Shown here piece by piece: positions 1 through 7,390 of a DNA stretch of 9,903 nt; within the stretch, counting starts at the first letter, position 1; every line of letters begins with the position of its first letter. Below the pieces are notes generated by a model. That model ran no database searches. It was given only the letters and a program-made list of their open reading frames with translations, and was not told where the DNA came from. Made by a program: the position numbers and the translations under genes. Where the stretch lies: assembly GCA_021202325.1 (NCBI GenBank), contig JAJQDF010000272.1, positions 1 through 9,903 on the forward strand. Reading direction: 5' to 3'. The stretch comes from Clostridiales bacterium (GTDB taxonomy: Bacteria; Bacillota; Clostridia; Lachnospirales; Anaerotignaceae).

Positions 1-7
1 TTATTGG

Positions 8-38
8 CTCCATCGGAAGTGAATTCCGATGGAGTTTT
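8..38 (+). terminator. Intrinsic terminator of a gene left of the window
   Basis: A perfect 11-bp stem (8-18 with 24-34) closes a 5-base loop and is followed by TTTT and a T-rich stretch on the + strand. On the minus strand the stem is followed by CCAATAA, so it is a better terminator for a rightward gene ending outside the window. It could still stop transcripts of the leftward surface-protein gene, for which I see no other clear terminator in 39-175. That interval otherwise holds nothing I recognise. Confidence 0.75.
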
Positions 39-175
39 CTGCTTTCTGTAGGAAAGATTGAGATTTAGATAAAATTTAAGAAATAAGCTCTTTAAGGTAA
101 TTTAGATGGATAGCAGTCATCGCCTGAGAATTCATTTCCAAAGGTGTCAAATCAGTGGAAAATGACAATGAAATC

Positions 176-3100
176 CTACAGAATTTCATCGTAAATTTTT
201 TCTGCTACCCAGCTTCTCGTAGCATTACTCGAATCACCGGTGTAGTCCGCCGGTACAATGCCGTTAAAAATATCAAGCATTCTCTCAAACTGCTCTTCGG
301 TCAAATAATCCTCAGGGCCGTATGTTGTGTCGTCATAGCCCACAACAATGCTGTTTTCGTAGCACCAAGCCACCGCCTCGGCATACCATGTGTCGCTGGT
401 TACATCGAGGAACGGTGCAACATCGCCCGGTGTCGGATTGCCTGCCATGTTCCATATTATCTGAGCAGCCATAGCCCTTGTCAAATGCATATCCGGGCCG
501 AAAAGTCCATCGGCGATACCGACCATGTAACCCTTTTCGTAGGCACTCTTTACGGCCTCATAATAGGAAGCCGAAGTGCTGACATCGGTAAATATGCTTT
601 CCTCTATGCTTCCGATTATAGGCGTGTCGTCTGCTGTGTCAGTCGTTGTACTTGAGCTTGTCTTTTCCTCAAGGGAGTAGGACGAGTGCGAGCGTGAACT
701 CGAACTGCTCGAACTGCTTGAAGTCGTAGAGTATCCTATTGCATAAAGCGAGAACTTACTTGCAAAGATATGAATCATGCCGTTGGTCTCATCCAGATAG
801 AATGTACTCTCGGTAGGGTTATCACTTCTGCCGCTCGTAGATGTAAGCACCTCTGCGGAGCTATCGTGATAACGGTAAACCGTTATATCATTTTTGCCGG
901 AGAAATCGTAGGGAACTACAATTTCAAGAACAGTTTTTGTTTTTGTTACATTAGTTTTGTTATCTCCAATAGTCTTAGTCACATCAAATTGTATGAAATT
1001 GAAATACTGACTATCGGCAATATTCTTAATTGCCTGCTGTGTTGTATCTGAGGAATTTTCTGTTTGAGATTCAACTGTCATAGCAACAGTAACATGAGTA
1101 CCATCAGTAATTCCATCAGCATCAGCCACGGCCTGTGCTTCATCGTTAAGACCGCCTACAACTATCAAATGAGCATCCACATCTCCATCGGCACTGGTGT
1201 CGCTTACAGTCAGCTCGGAATTTACATTAATATCAGACAATTTAATAGTCTTGCCGGTATCATTGCTGTTTGTAATCTCTTCAAGAACAGTAACCGTCTG
1301 AGATGTTCCATTTTCTGTTCTCTGTGCTACTAAGTTATACAAACCTGCCGAAACTCCTGAGAAGCTGAAAGCTCCTGTACTGTCAGTCTTGGTTTTGAGT
1401 ATTACATCATTACCCTGCTGTAAAGTAATATCTATACCTGAAAGCGCATTGCCGCTCTTATCGGTTACCGTTCCGCTTATCTCATACACCGTCTCTCCGC
1501 TCCACTTTGCGTAAAGCGTAATATCAGATGTTACCGTGTTGGTGTTAAAAGTCCACTGCTCCGTACATTCAGAATTGGAATACCATCCGGCAAAGTTATA
1601 GCCGCTTTTTGTCGGTGTGGCCGGCTGCGTTGCCTTCGAACCTTCAGCCACAATCTGTGAATCTATTGTGCCGCCTCCATTGGTATCAAATGTCATAGTA
1701 TAGAAACTAAGCTCATCACTTATTGCTGTACCGCTGTTGCTGTAATTTCCCTCTCCAACTGCCGTAACCTTAAATGTATAGCTTCTTGCTTCGGTAATAA
1801 TGAAGGTATAGCTTGTATCCGTTGTTGTAACCGAATTGCCCTCAGCTGTGCCGTCCTTATAGAGCTGTACGGAATAGCTGCTTGCATTTGCTACACTATC
1901 CCATGTTGCTGTACTGTCATTCCATGCAAGACCTGTCGGTGTAGCAAGCTGTGCGGCAGTAATAGCAAAGCTAACTTTGGCTGTCGCCCCGCCAACGGTA
2001 ATTTGTGCGGTGTATGTTCCGACATTCACCACGTTGTCTGCATCAACCGCAGAGCTAGATGAATTCTGATATGTCACAGTTAGCGTACCACCAAGCCAGT
2101 CAGTATCATAAGCAACTGTTGCAGCCTTGGCATTACCGTCATACACGAGGTCAGTCGGTGCCGAAATAGTAGCCATAGCACTATAATCGCAGTTATCGCA
2201 CTTTTCAGTTATGGTGTCTTCATCAGCTGTGTATGTCAGGCTGTGACCTGTAGCCAAAGAAATAATAGTATATTCGTCACTTGTTTCAGAGTTTTTATAA
2301 GTTGCATATCCGTTTTCGATACAAGTAGCATCTTTATTAGTTGTTAACACATATTCTCCAGCCATATTCCATGTTTGTGTATCTCTACTATTCCTTGTAG
2401 CACCTGAACTCATATAATACTTTCCGCTGTCTGTTTCGCCATATCCTGCACCGATAATGCTTCCGTCTCCGGTAGCCGTTACATCGGCATCATCAAGAAT
2501 ACGGATAATGCCGCTCATGGCACCATCTCGTCCGGTGCCTATACCTGCGCCATAGCCACCTGAAGTGCCGCTTACTTCGCCGCCGGTTATCGTGATATCA
2601 CCGCTCATATCTCCGCCATCTCCGGTGCCAATGCCTGCACCGTTTCCATTTGAAGTGCCGCTTACTGTGCCATCGGTTATCGTGATATAACCACTCATAT
2701 CTCCTTCTTCTCCGGTGCCGATGCCTGCTCCCCATGCACCTGAAGTGCCGCTTACTTCACCGCCGATTATCGTAATATAACCACTCATTGCTCCGATATT
2801 TCCAGTGCCGATGCCTGCGCCACTAGATGTTGAAGTACCGGTTACTGTGCCGCCGGTTATTATAATATTGCCAGAGAGAGTGCTTGTATAGCCTGCGCCG
2901 ATGCCTGCGCCAGAACCCGAAGTGCCACTTACTTCGCCGCCGGTTATTATAATATTGCCAGAGAGGGTGCTTTCGGAACCGGTACCTATACCTGCACCAG
3001 TGCCGTCGCCTCCAGTACCTATTACTGTGCCGCCGGTTATTATAATATTGCCGGAAAGTTCTCCATTATAGCCGGTACCTATGCCTGCACTGCTGCCGCC

Positions 3101-3730
3101 TCCAGTAACTGTTACTGTGCCGCCGGTTATTGTAATACTACCGGAAAGCTTACCATAAGCTCCGGAACCTATGCCTGCGCCAAAGCCACTTCCCGTAGAA
3201 TTAACAGTTCCGTTTTCAATTGTTATACTGCCTGACATTTCTTCATTAGAATTACTGCCGATACCGGCTGTACCGGATACACCGGAACCGCCGGCGGTTA
3301 CGGTAATGGAATCACTGGTTGATGACGCATTTATCGTCAAATTTCCGCTTGAAACATGGATGCCCGCTGAGTCACCGCTTGTAACAATGTTGGTGCCTGA
3401 AACCGTAATTACCGCTGTGCTATCACCAATCTCAATGCCTGAACCGGTTGATGTACTGATGTTGACATTCTCTAGAGTAAATTCTGCTTTACCGCTGACA
3501 GTGATGTTGTTTTCTGTTGCGGTGTCAGAATCCCTATTTGTAATTACAACACTCGTACATGAAGTTGTGCTTCCGCCCTGTGTTACACTGTAGCCTCCTG
3601 AACTGTCAGATGTGATAGTGACAGAGCCATCCTCTAGGTAAAATGTTCCTGTAGCTGCCAGTGCCACCGCCGGCATTATCCCTACACAAAGTGTCAGTGC
3701 CAAAAACAAGCTTATAATTTTTCTCCTCAT
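176..3730 (-). CDS. Large secreted multidomain surface protein with SLH anchor
   Basis: A 1184-residue exported protein, probably held on the cell wall through SLH domains. Residues 1-25 are a signal peptide (MRRK, hydrophobic core, ALA cleavage site). Residues 154-424 are nine 30-residue repeats (GAGIGTG, MSG, ITITGG), a pattern expected of a right-handed beta-helix as in Cthe_2159-type carbohydrate-binding proteins. After it come an MBG-like module (about 519-592), an Fn3-like module (594-675), an InlB B-repeat/Flg_new module (677-744, with FDTNGG, GYNFAGWY and LYAKW), a CarboxypepD_reg-like fold (748-830), an unassigned domain (about 835-1000), a serine-rich linker (1001-1031) and two SLH repeats (about 1046-1092 and 1105-1157). 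A last stretch (ATRSWVAEKIY) may be a third SLH remnant. The start is fixed by AAGGAGGGG at 3739-3747, 8 bases upstream. Adhesion or glycan binding is inference; no catalytic motif is visible. Confidence 0.9.
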   Translation of the reverse strand: MRRKIISLFLALTLCVGIMPAVALAATGTFYLEDGSVTITSDSSGGYSVTQGGSTTSCTSVVITNRDSDTATENNITVSGKAEFTLENVNISTSTGSGIEIGDSTAVITVSGTNIVTSGDSAGIHVSSGNLTINASSTSDSITVTAGGSGVSGTAGIGSNSNEEMSGSITIENGTVNSTGSGFGAGIGSGAYGKLSGSITITGGTVTVTGGGSSAGIGTGYNGELSGNIIITGGTVIGTGGDGTGAGIGTGSESTLSGNIIITGGEVSGTSGSGAGIGAGYTSTLSGNIIITGGTVTGTSTSSGAGIGTGNIGAMSGYITIIGGEVSGTSGAWGAGIGTGEEGDMSGYITITDGTVSGTSNGNGAGIGTGDGGDMSGDITITGGEVSGTSGGYGAGIGTGRDGAMSGIIRILDDADVTATGDGSIIGAGYGETDSGKYYMSSGATRNSRDTQTWNMAGEYVLTTNKDATCIENGYATYKNSETSDEYTIISLATGHSLTYTADEDTITEKCDNCDYSAMATISAPTDLVYDGNAKAATVAYDTDWLGGTLTVTYQNSSSSAVDADNVVNVGTYTAQITVGGATAKVSFAITAAQLATPTGLAWNDSTATWDSVANASSYSVQLYKDGTAEGNSVTTTDTSYTFIITEARSYTFKVTAVGEGNYSNSGTAISDELSFYTMTFDTNGGGTIDSQIVAEGSKATQPATPTKSGYNFAGWYSNSECTEQWTFNTNTVTSDITLYAKWSGETVYEISGTVTDKSGNALSGIDITLQQGNDVILKTKTDSTGAFSFSGVSAGLYNLVAQRTENGTSQTVTVLEEITNSNDTGKTIKLSDINVNSELTVSDTSADGDVDAHLIVVGGLNDEAQAVADADGITDGTHVTVAMTVESQTENSSDTTQQAIKNIADSQYFNFIQFDVTKTIGDNKTNVTKTKTVLEIVVPYDFSGKNDITVYRYHDSSAEVLTSTSGRSDNPTESTFYLDETNGMIHIFASKFSLYAIGYSTTSSSSSSSSSRSHSSYSLEEKTSSSTTTDTADDTPIIGSIEESIFTDVSTSASYYEAVKSAYEKGYMVGIADGLFGPDMHLTRAMAAQIIWNMAGNPTPGDVAPFLDVTSDTWYAEAVAWCYENSIVVGYDDTTYGPEDYLTEEQFERMLDIFNGIVPADYTGDSSNATRSWVAEKIYDEIL
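2459..3271 (-). repeat. Nine in-frame tandem repeats of about 90 bp
   Basis: Inside the surface-protein gene, nine consecutive units of 29-31 codons (residues 154-424) share the pattern GAGIGTG-x4-LSG/MSG-x-ITITGG-TV/EV-x-GTSG. Conservation extends to DNA: the 20-base stretch beginning CGCCGGTTATTATAA recurs unchanged at 2851, 2938 and 3031, and with changes at 3121. Length differences of a codon fall in the glycine/serine turn. The units probably each form a coil of a beta-helix and are long and similar enough for copy number to change by recombination. Confidence 0.85.
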
Positions 3731-3763
3731 ATTAATATCCCCTCCTTATATCTGTTTAAACGC

Positions 3764-3809
3764 AAAAAGGCACAGTCGTTCTATTGCAAAGCAATAGAAT
3801 GACTGCGCC
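3764..3809 (-). terminator. Terminator-like hairpin in the leader of the surface-protein gene
   Basis: Arms 3769-3787 and 3791-3809 form a 19-bp stem around a 3-base loop. In minus-strand RNA one position is a U-G wobble and one a C-A mismatch. The stem is followed on the minus strand by TTTTT (3764-3768), the form of an intrinsic terminator for leftward transcription. Only 33 bases separate the T-run from the start codon at 3730, too few for a separate promoter plus ribosome site. Transcripts of the surface gene therefore probably cross this structure. It may be a conditional terminator (attenuator), the terminator of the upstream gene, or an mRNA-stabilising 5' structure. Confidence 0.7.
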
Positions 3810-3821
3810 AAAAATCGATTT

Positions 3822-3827
3822 ATTATA
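3822..3827 (-). promoter_or_regulatory. Possible second -10 element between repeat and hairpin
   Basis: A perfect TATAAT on the minus strand lies between the tetranucleotide repeat and the hairpin. No good -35 box is found 16-18 bases upstream, so it would need an activator or the repeat as upstream contact. Initiation here would begin the RNA at about the foot of the hairpin. The motif is short and AT-rich, so chance is a real alternative. Confidence 0.25.
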
Positions 3828-3852
3828 TTCCGGGCTGCAAAATTGGACGGAG

Positions 3853-3930
<78 letters not shown>

Positions 3931-3956
3931 TTTGTCAACCCCCTAATTACTATTCA

Positions 3957-4868
3957 CTACTTACTAAACTTCCCTGCCGCCCTGTCGTATGCCGGCGTAG
4001 GTATGCCGTACTGCTTTCCGAGGCGGACTATGTCGAATATAAGCGTATCTATCTCCGAGGACTTGCCGGCCTCCAAATCCCTCTGGAGGGATGTCTTTAT
4101 GTCACCGCCGAAGCCGTCAATGCTGTCCATGTCCTCCTCAAAAAGGGTTGCGCTCATGTTTACGCCCATGGCCTTGCCGACCTCTATTATTTCTCTGACA
4201 AGGGACTTATAGAACTCCCTAATCTCGCCATCCTGGTGGATTGCTCCGGCGCTTATGTCATAGTAAGCTCCCGTTGCGGCAAAGGCCGATATGAACGAGA
4301 ACTTTTTGAATGAATCCCTCAGAATGTCGTCTGAAATTCCGGCTGTGATTCCTGCGGATTTAAGGTCAGCCTCAACCTGTTCCATGAGGCCGGGCTTTAC
4401 ATTCTCGCCATAGGGATTGCCGAAAAACAGCTTGAACACGTTTCCTGCCTGGCAAACCTCGCCGGGTGATTTTATAAATGCGCTGATGTATATACAGCCC
4501 TCCATGAACTTAACTTCGGGAAGGCTTTCCTTAAGCCTTGCTCCGGTTTTGAACATATTGAGAATAGGAATAACGATAGTATCCTCATGGGAGGCCGCTT
4601 TTATTGCCGGCACAATCTCGTCCAGGGAATAGCTCTTTACGCATACAAAAATAACATCGTATTTTTCCTGAATATCCTTGCCTTCAAAGGCCTTGGCGTC
4701 CTTAATCTCAATCCTGCCCTGTATACCGGAATCAAGCACAAGTCCGTTTTTATTGATAGCCTCCAAATGGGCACCTCTGGCCACGAAGGAAAGATCTTTT
4801 CCGGCAGCCGCCAACAATCCGCCTACAGCCGCACCTGTTCCGCCTGTGCCGATAACTAAATATTTCAT
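3957..4868 (-). CDS. Ketopantoate reductase family protein (PanE/ApbA-like)
   Basis: A 303-residue cytosolic oxidoreductase of the 2-dehydropantoate 2-reductase family, normal in length. The N-terminus is a Rossmann NADP-binding motif (VIGTGGTGAAVGG, residues 5-17). VCVKSY carries the lysine (K78) equivalent to the catalytic lysine of PanE, and LEAGKSSEID (266-274) matches the substrate-binding C-terminal segment with its glutamate E272. Two features are atypical: the usual QNG is LNM (N104), and the asparagines after the family's second lysine (FKKFSFISAFAATGAYYD, from 187) are absent. Ketopantoate may therefore not be the substrate. No other pantothenate gene is nearby. I start at MKYL because AGGAGG (4877-4882) sits 8 bases upstream; an earlier ATG at 4904 would put that site inside the gene. 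It lies 65 bases downstream of ftsZ and may be co-transcribed with it. Confidence 0.85.
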   Translation of the reverse strand: MKYLVIGTGGTGAAVGGLLAAAGKDLSFVARGAHLEAINKNGLVLDSGIQGRIEIKDAKAFEGKDIQEKYDVIFVCVKSYSLDEIVPAIKAASHEDTIVIPILNMFKTGARLKESLPEVKFMEGCIYISAFIKSPGEVCQAGNVFKLFFGNPYGENVKPGLMEQVEADLKSAGITAGISDDILRDSFKKFSFISAFAATGAYYDISAGAIHQDGEIREFYKSLVREIIEVGKAMGVNMSATLFEEDMDSIDGFGGDIKTSLQRDLEAGKSSEIDTLIFDIVRLGKQYGIPTPAYDRAAGKFSK

Positions 4869-4883
4869 TTTTCCCGCCTCCTT

Positions 4884-4916
4884 AATAAACAAGCTGCTCC
4901 CCAAAACAGAGAGCAG
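4884..4916 (-). terminator. Weak hairpin terminator after ftsZ
   Basis: On the minus strand an 8-bp stem with one U-G pair (4909-4916 with 4894-4901) and a 7-base loop is followed by CTTGTTTATT, a discontinuous U-tract. It lies between the ftsZ stop codon and the reductase ribosome site and probably causes only partial termination, lowering the downstream gene relative to ftsZ. No promoter is obvious for the reductase gene. Confidence 0.4.
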
Positions 4917-4933
4917 TCGAATAAACCAAGTTA

Positions 4934-6082
4934 TTATTTTTTACGTCTGAGGAAACTGGGGATTTCGATATCGAGATCGACCTTTTCTCCGTCGTTGTCG
5001 ATATATGAAACCACGTCGGGCTGAGAAGCGGGCTTATCCTCTTTTTCAGCAGGTTTTTCCTCAGAGGCTTTTGCTTCGGGCTTAGGCTCTGCCTTTTTGT
5101 CCGGGGCTGCCTGAATTGTGCTGTCGGCATCGAGGCCGGTAGCGATAACTGTAACGATAACCTTGTCGTCAAGCTCTTCGTTGAGAGTAGTACCGAATAT
5201 GATTTCAGCATCGGGATCGATGGATTCGGAAATAAGGCTTGCAGCCTCACCGGCCTCAAGCAAACCGAGGTTAGCATCTCCGCAGATGTTGATAAGAACA
5301 TATTTAGCTCCGGCAATAGTAGTCTCAAGCAGAGAGCTGGAGATAGCAGCTTTTGCGGCCATTTCTGCCTTGTTTTCGCCTGTTCCGATACCGATTCCCA
5401 TATGGGCAATACCCTTATCGGACATAATTGTTCTAACATCGGCGAAGTCAAGGTTAATGATTCCGGGGCTTGAAATAAGGTCAGTAATACCCGAAACGCC
5501 CTGTCTTAATATTTCATCGGCCTTTCTGAAAGCCTCAATCATAGTTGTCTTTTTATCGATAACACTCAAAAGCTTCTGATTTGGAATGATAACGAGTGTA
5601 TCTACGTTCTTTTTAAGTTCGGCAATACCCTTTTCGGCATTGGACATTCTCTTTTTGCCCTCGAAGAAGAAAGGTTTTGTAACAACGCCTACTGTAAGCT
5701 TGCCCATTTCCTTAGCAATTCCTGCAACCTTGGGAGCAGCGCCTGTTCCAGTTCCGCCGCCCATACCGGCTGTAACAAATACCATATCGGCATCCTTAAA
5801 TGCGTTTGAGATTTCCTCTCTTGTTTCGTCAACGCTCTTCTCACCAACCTCCGGATTTCCGCCGGCGCCGAGACCTCTTGTGAGCTTCTCGCCGATCTGA
5901 ATTTTTGTCTGCGCCAAAGATCTGTCCAGCTGCTGTTTATCTGTATTAATGGAGATGAAGTCAACTCCCGTCATGTTGTCAGCAATCATTCTGTCAACGG
6001 CATTGTTTCCGCCGCCGCCTACGCCTACGACCTTTATCTGCGCAACATTAGTATTATTCATATCAAATTCTATTCCGGCCAT
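4934..6082 (-). CDS. ftsZ: Cell-division protein FtsZ
   Basis: FtsZ, 382 residues, the tubulin-like GTPase that forms the division ring at midcell. Seen in the protein: the nucleotide-binding start [16 protein letters not shown] (17-32), the tubulin signature GGGTGTG (108-114), the synergy (T7) loop NLDFADV (210-216) with the two aspartates that complete the active site of the next subunit, a charged K/E/P/A linker (about 322-366), and the conserved C-terminal peptide [10 protein letters not shown] (373-382) that binds membrane anchors such as FtsA or SepF. Length and domain order are standard. AGGAGG at 6089-6094, six bases upstream, fixes the start; the next Met (8) has no such site. It has its own promoter (6196-6224) and ends with tandem TAATAA. 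No ftsA adjoins it. Confidence 0.98.
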   Translation of the reverse strand: MAGIEFDMNNTNVAQIKVVGVGGGGNNAVDRMIADNMTGVDFISINTDKQQLDRSLAQTKIQIGEKLTRGLGAGGNPEVGEKSVDETREEISNAFKDADMVFVTAGMGGGTGTGAAPKVAGIAKEMGKLTVGVVTKPFFFEGKKRMSNAEKGIAELKKNVDTLVIIPNQKLLSVIDKKTTMIEAFRKADEILRQGVSGITDLISSPGIINLDFADVRTIMSDKGIAHMGIGIGTGENKAEMAAKAAISSSLLETTIAGAKYVLINICGDANLGLLEAGEAASLISESIDPDAEIIFGTTLNEELDDKVIVTVIATGLDADSTIQAAPDKKAEPKPEAKASEEKPAEKEDKPASQPDVVSYIDNDGEKVDLDIEIPSFLRRKK

Positions 6083-6148
6083 TGTAATCCTCCTAAACTT
6101 TCTCCCGTATATGTAAAGATTTTATTTTTAAGCAGTCATTTTATAATC

Positions 6149-6177
6149 GACGGGTTTAAACAACACACTAACCCATC
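6149..6177 (-). promoter_or_regulatory. Hairpin in the 5' leader of ftsZ
   Basis: In minus-strand RNA, GATGGGTT (6170-6177) pairs with AACCCGTC (6149-6156), 8 bp including one U-G pair, around a 13-base loop. It sits between the predicted start of ftsZ transcription and the ribosome site. It has no U-tract, so it is not a terminator; a role in mRNA stability or control is possible but unproven. Confidence 0.3.
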
Positions 6178-6195
6178 TTTAATCACTCATATTAC

Positions 6196-6224
6196 ATTGT
6201 ATAATGTTTTCGCTCAATATTCAA
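6196..6224 (-). promoter_or_regulatory. Promoter of ftsZ
   Basis: On the minus strand TTGAAT (6219-6224) is separated by exactly 17 bases from TACAAT (6196-6201). This fits a vegetative sigma-A promoter and gives a leader of roughly 105 bases. The rest of the 188-base ftsQ-ftsZ gap is very AT-rich (6225-6270), with no convincing ftsQ terminator, so ftsZ can also receive read-through from ftsQ. Confidence 0.6.
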
Positions 6225-6270
6225 TAAAAAATTTATTTTTTTAAAAAATTTTAAAGAAAAAATTTTCCAA

Positions 6271-7248
6271 TCACGTTGAATACTTAAAAATAATGGTCTT
6301 ATCAAGATCTTGGAGGTCAAGGGTTCCCCTGTCTCCGTCGGGAATTTCCAATATGGCCTCGGCCATGGTTTTTATCTTTTCTTCCATTCTTGTTGTGTCG
6401 CCGAGCAAAACCTTTATGTTGTCCACATAGGCATAGATGTTGTCCTCGTCGGCCACATTTATAGTAACATCCTTATCCAGCACATCATATTTTGACATAG
6501 CACGGGAAATAATAAGCGCCGCACTGAAGGCATCCTCGTTTTCAACCGGGATTATCTCCCCTTGGGTGAACGTGCTGAACTTTAGGCCTTCTATAATAGG
6601 AAGGTTCTCCTCGGTTTCGGTTTTAATATCAATTACTCTGCCGTCTTTATCAATATAAAGGTAGCTGTTCAAATATGATATATAGCCGTAAATTTTGTTT
6701 TCGTCCACGGTAATAATCATAGTGTCCGGCATTTTAAACGTAATTTCCGCCGAAGAAATATATTTGTCGTTTGCAAGGGTTTTTTCGGCCTTGGTCTTAT
6801 TGAAGAATACACCGTTGTCGCCGACAGAAAGCCCAATCATTGAGCAAATCTCATCCGTTGTGAAATAATTCAGCTCGTTTATCTCTATATTATTTACGGA
6901 AAACACCGGCGATGCCAGAAGTATGACTACTGCTCCGGCAATAACCAAAAGGGTAAGTATTACGTTTTTAAGGCGAAATTTTGACCTTTGTTTTTTAGTA
7001 CGTTTGCGGTCACCCCTCTGTTTCTCGTCCTCTATGGGTTCGAAACCTTCATCATCGAAGTCATCATCATCAAATTCTTCGTCTTCGTCATATTCATCTT
7101 CATTGTAGTAAGTATCTTCCGCTTTTCTGTTTTTATCGAACTCAAACAGAATCTCGTGTATATCGTCATCCGATACTTCGGGATTTTCAAATTCAGAATC
7201 GTTATTAAGATTTTCATCCTCATCAAATGAGAAGCGTATTTCCTTCAT
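6271..7248 (-). CDS. ftsQ: Cell-division protein FtsQ/DivIB
   Basis: A 325-residue bitopic divisome protein that links FtsL and FtsB (DivIC) to septal wall synthesis. The cytoplasmic part (1-94) is long and very acidic up to residue 76, with a D/E-dominated stretch at 51-76, followed by a basic patch (77-94, RKRTKKQR). One transmembrane segment follows (about 95-113), then the POTRA domain (about 115-185, starting FSVNNIEI) and the beta domain (about 186-300). The extracellular part clearly fits the family; the acidic tail is the unusual part. The start has AGGTGA (7255-7260) six bases upstream. The gene lies directly before ftsZ in the same direction, the usual order except that ftsA is missing between them. 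Confidence 0.9.
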   Translation of the reverse strand: MKEIRFSFDEDENLNNDSEFENPEVSDDDIHEILFEFDKNRKAEDTYYNEDEYDEDEEFDDDDFDDEGFEPIEDEKQRGDRKRTKKQRSKFRLKNVILTLLVIAGAVVILLASPVFSVNNIEINELNYFTTDEICSMIGLSVGDNGVFFNKTKAEKTLANDKYISSAEITFKMPDTMIITVDENKIYGYISYLNSYLYIDKDGRVIDIKTETEENLPIIEGLKFSTFTQGEIIPVENEDAFSAALIISRAMSKYDVLDKDVTINVADEDNIYAYVDNIKVLLGDTTRMEEKIKTMAEAILEIPDGDRGTLDLQDLDKTIIFKYST

Positions 7249-7286
7249 TTTATATCACCTGATTTCACAGTTTACCCAGTTAATAT

Positions 7287-7316
7287 AGTATAGCTATAAA
7301 GTGATGTGCCTGTCAA
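7287..7316 (-). promoter_or_regulatory. Promoter of ftsQ
   Basis: On the minus strand a perfect TTGACA (7311-7316) is followed after 18 bases by TATACT (7287-7292). This is a good sigma-A promoter about 40-70 bases before the ftsQ start. It shares the 142-base divergent gap with the promoter region of the + strand cysteine-rich gene. Confidence 0.65.
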
Positions 7317-7334
7317 TAAAATAAGTTTTCACTC

Positions 7335-7361
7335 ACCCATTTATAATTTTCTCATATTATA
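7335..7361 (+). promoter_or_regulatory. Possible sporulation-sigma (sigma-K-like) promoter
   Basis: CATATTATA (7353-7361) matches CATAnnnTA, the -10 of mother-cell sigma-K, and AC (7335-7336) lies 16 bases upstream as in the -35 of that class. Transcription would begin near 7368, just before the GGGAGG ribosome site (7377-7382). No good sigma-A pair is seen for this gene; the TATAAT at 7342-7347 lacks a -35. The motif carries little information, so this is only suggestive. Confidence 0.3.
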
Positions 7362-7390
7362 TAGCATAGAAATTATGGGAGGCATTAAAA

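Noticed and set aside
2459..3271. Regularly spaced repeats as a CRISPR array
   Set aside because: The period is about 90 bases, in frame with a coding region, and the segments between conserved parts also code for conserved protein motifs.
3171..3593. A 140-codon + strand open frame
   Set aside because: It is antisense to the repeat-rich surface-protein gene, whose biased codons keep the opposite strand open; it has no ribosome site and low-complexity content.
4869..4904. Upstream ATG start for the reductase gene
   Set aside because: It adds 12 residues before the Rossmann strand, and the AGGAGG site at 4877-4882 would then lie inside the gene; MKYL is the proper start.
4882..5451. A 189-codon minus-strand open frame overlapping the end of ftsZ
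   Set aside because: It is an alternate frame within ftsZ, which is unambiguous; its composition is not protein-like.
6225..6270. A/T-only stretches after ftsQ as a terminator
   Set aside because: Runs of A and T can pair on paper but there is no GC-containing stem, so I do not call it.
7289..7298. Perfect palindrome TATAGCTATA overlapping the ftsQ -10 as an operator
   Set aside because: Ten AT-rich bases are expected by chance in such a gap, and the symmetry does not extend further.
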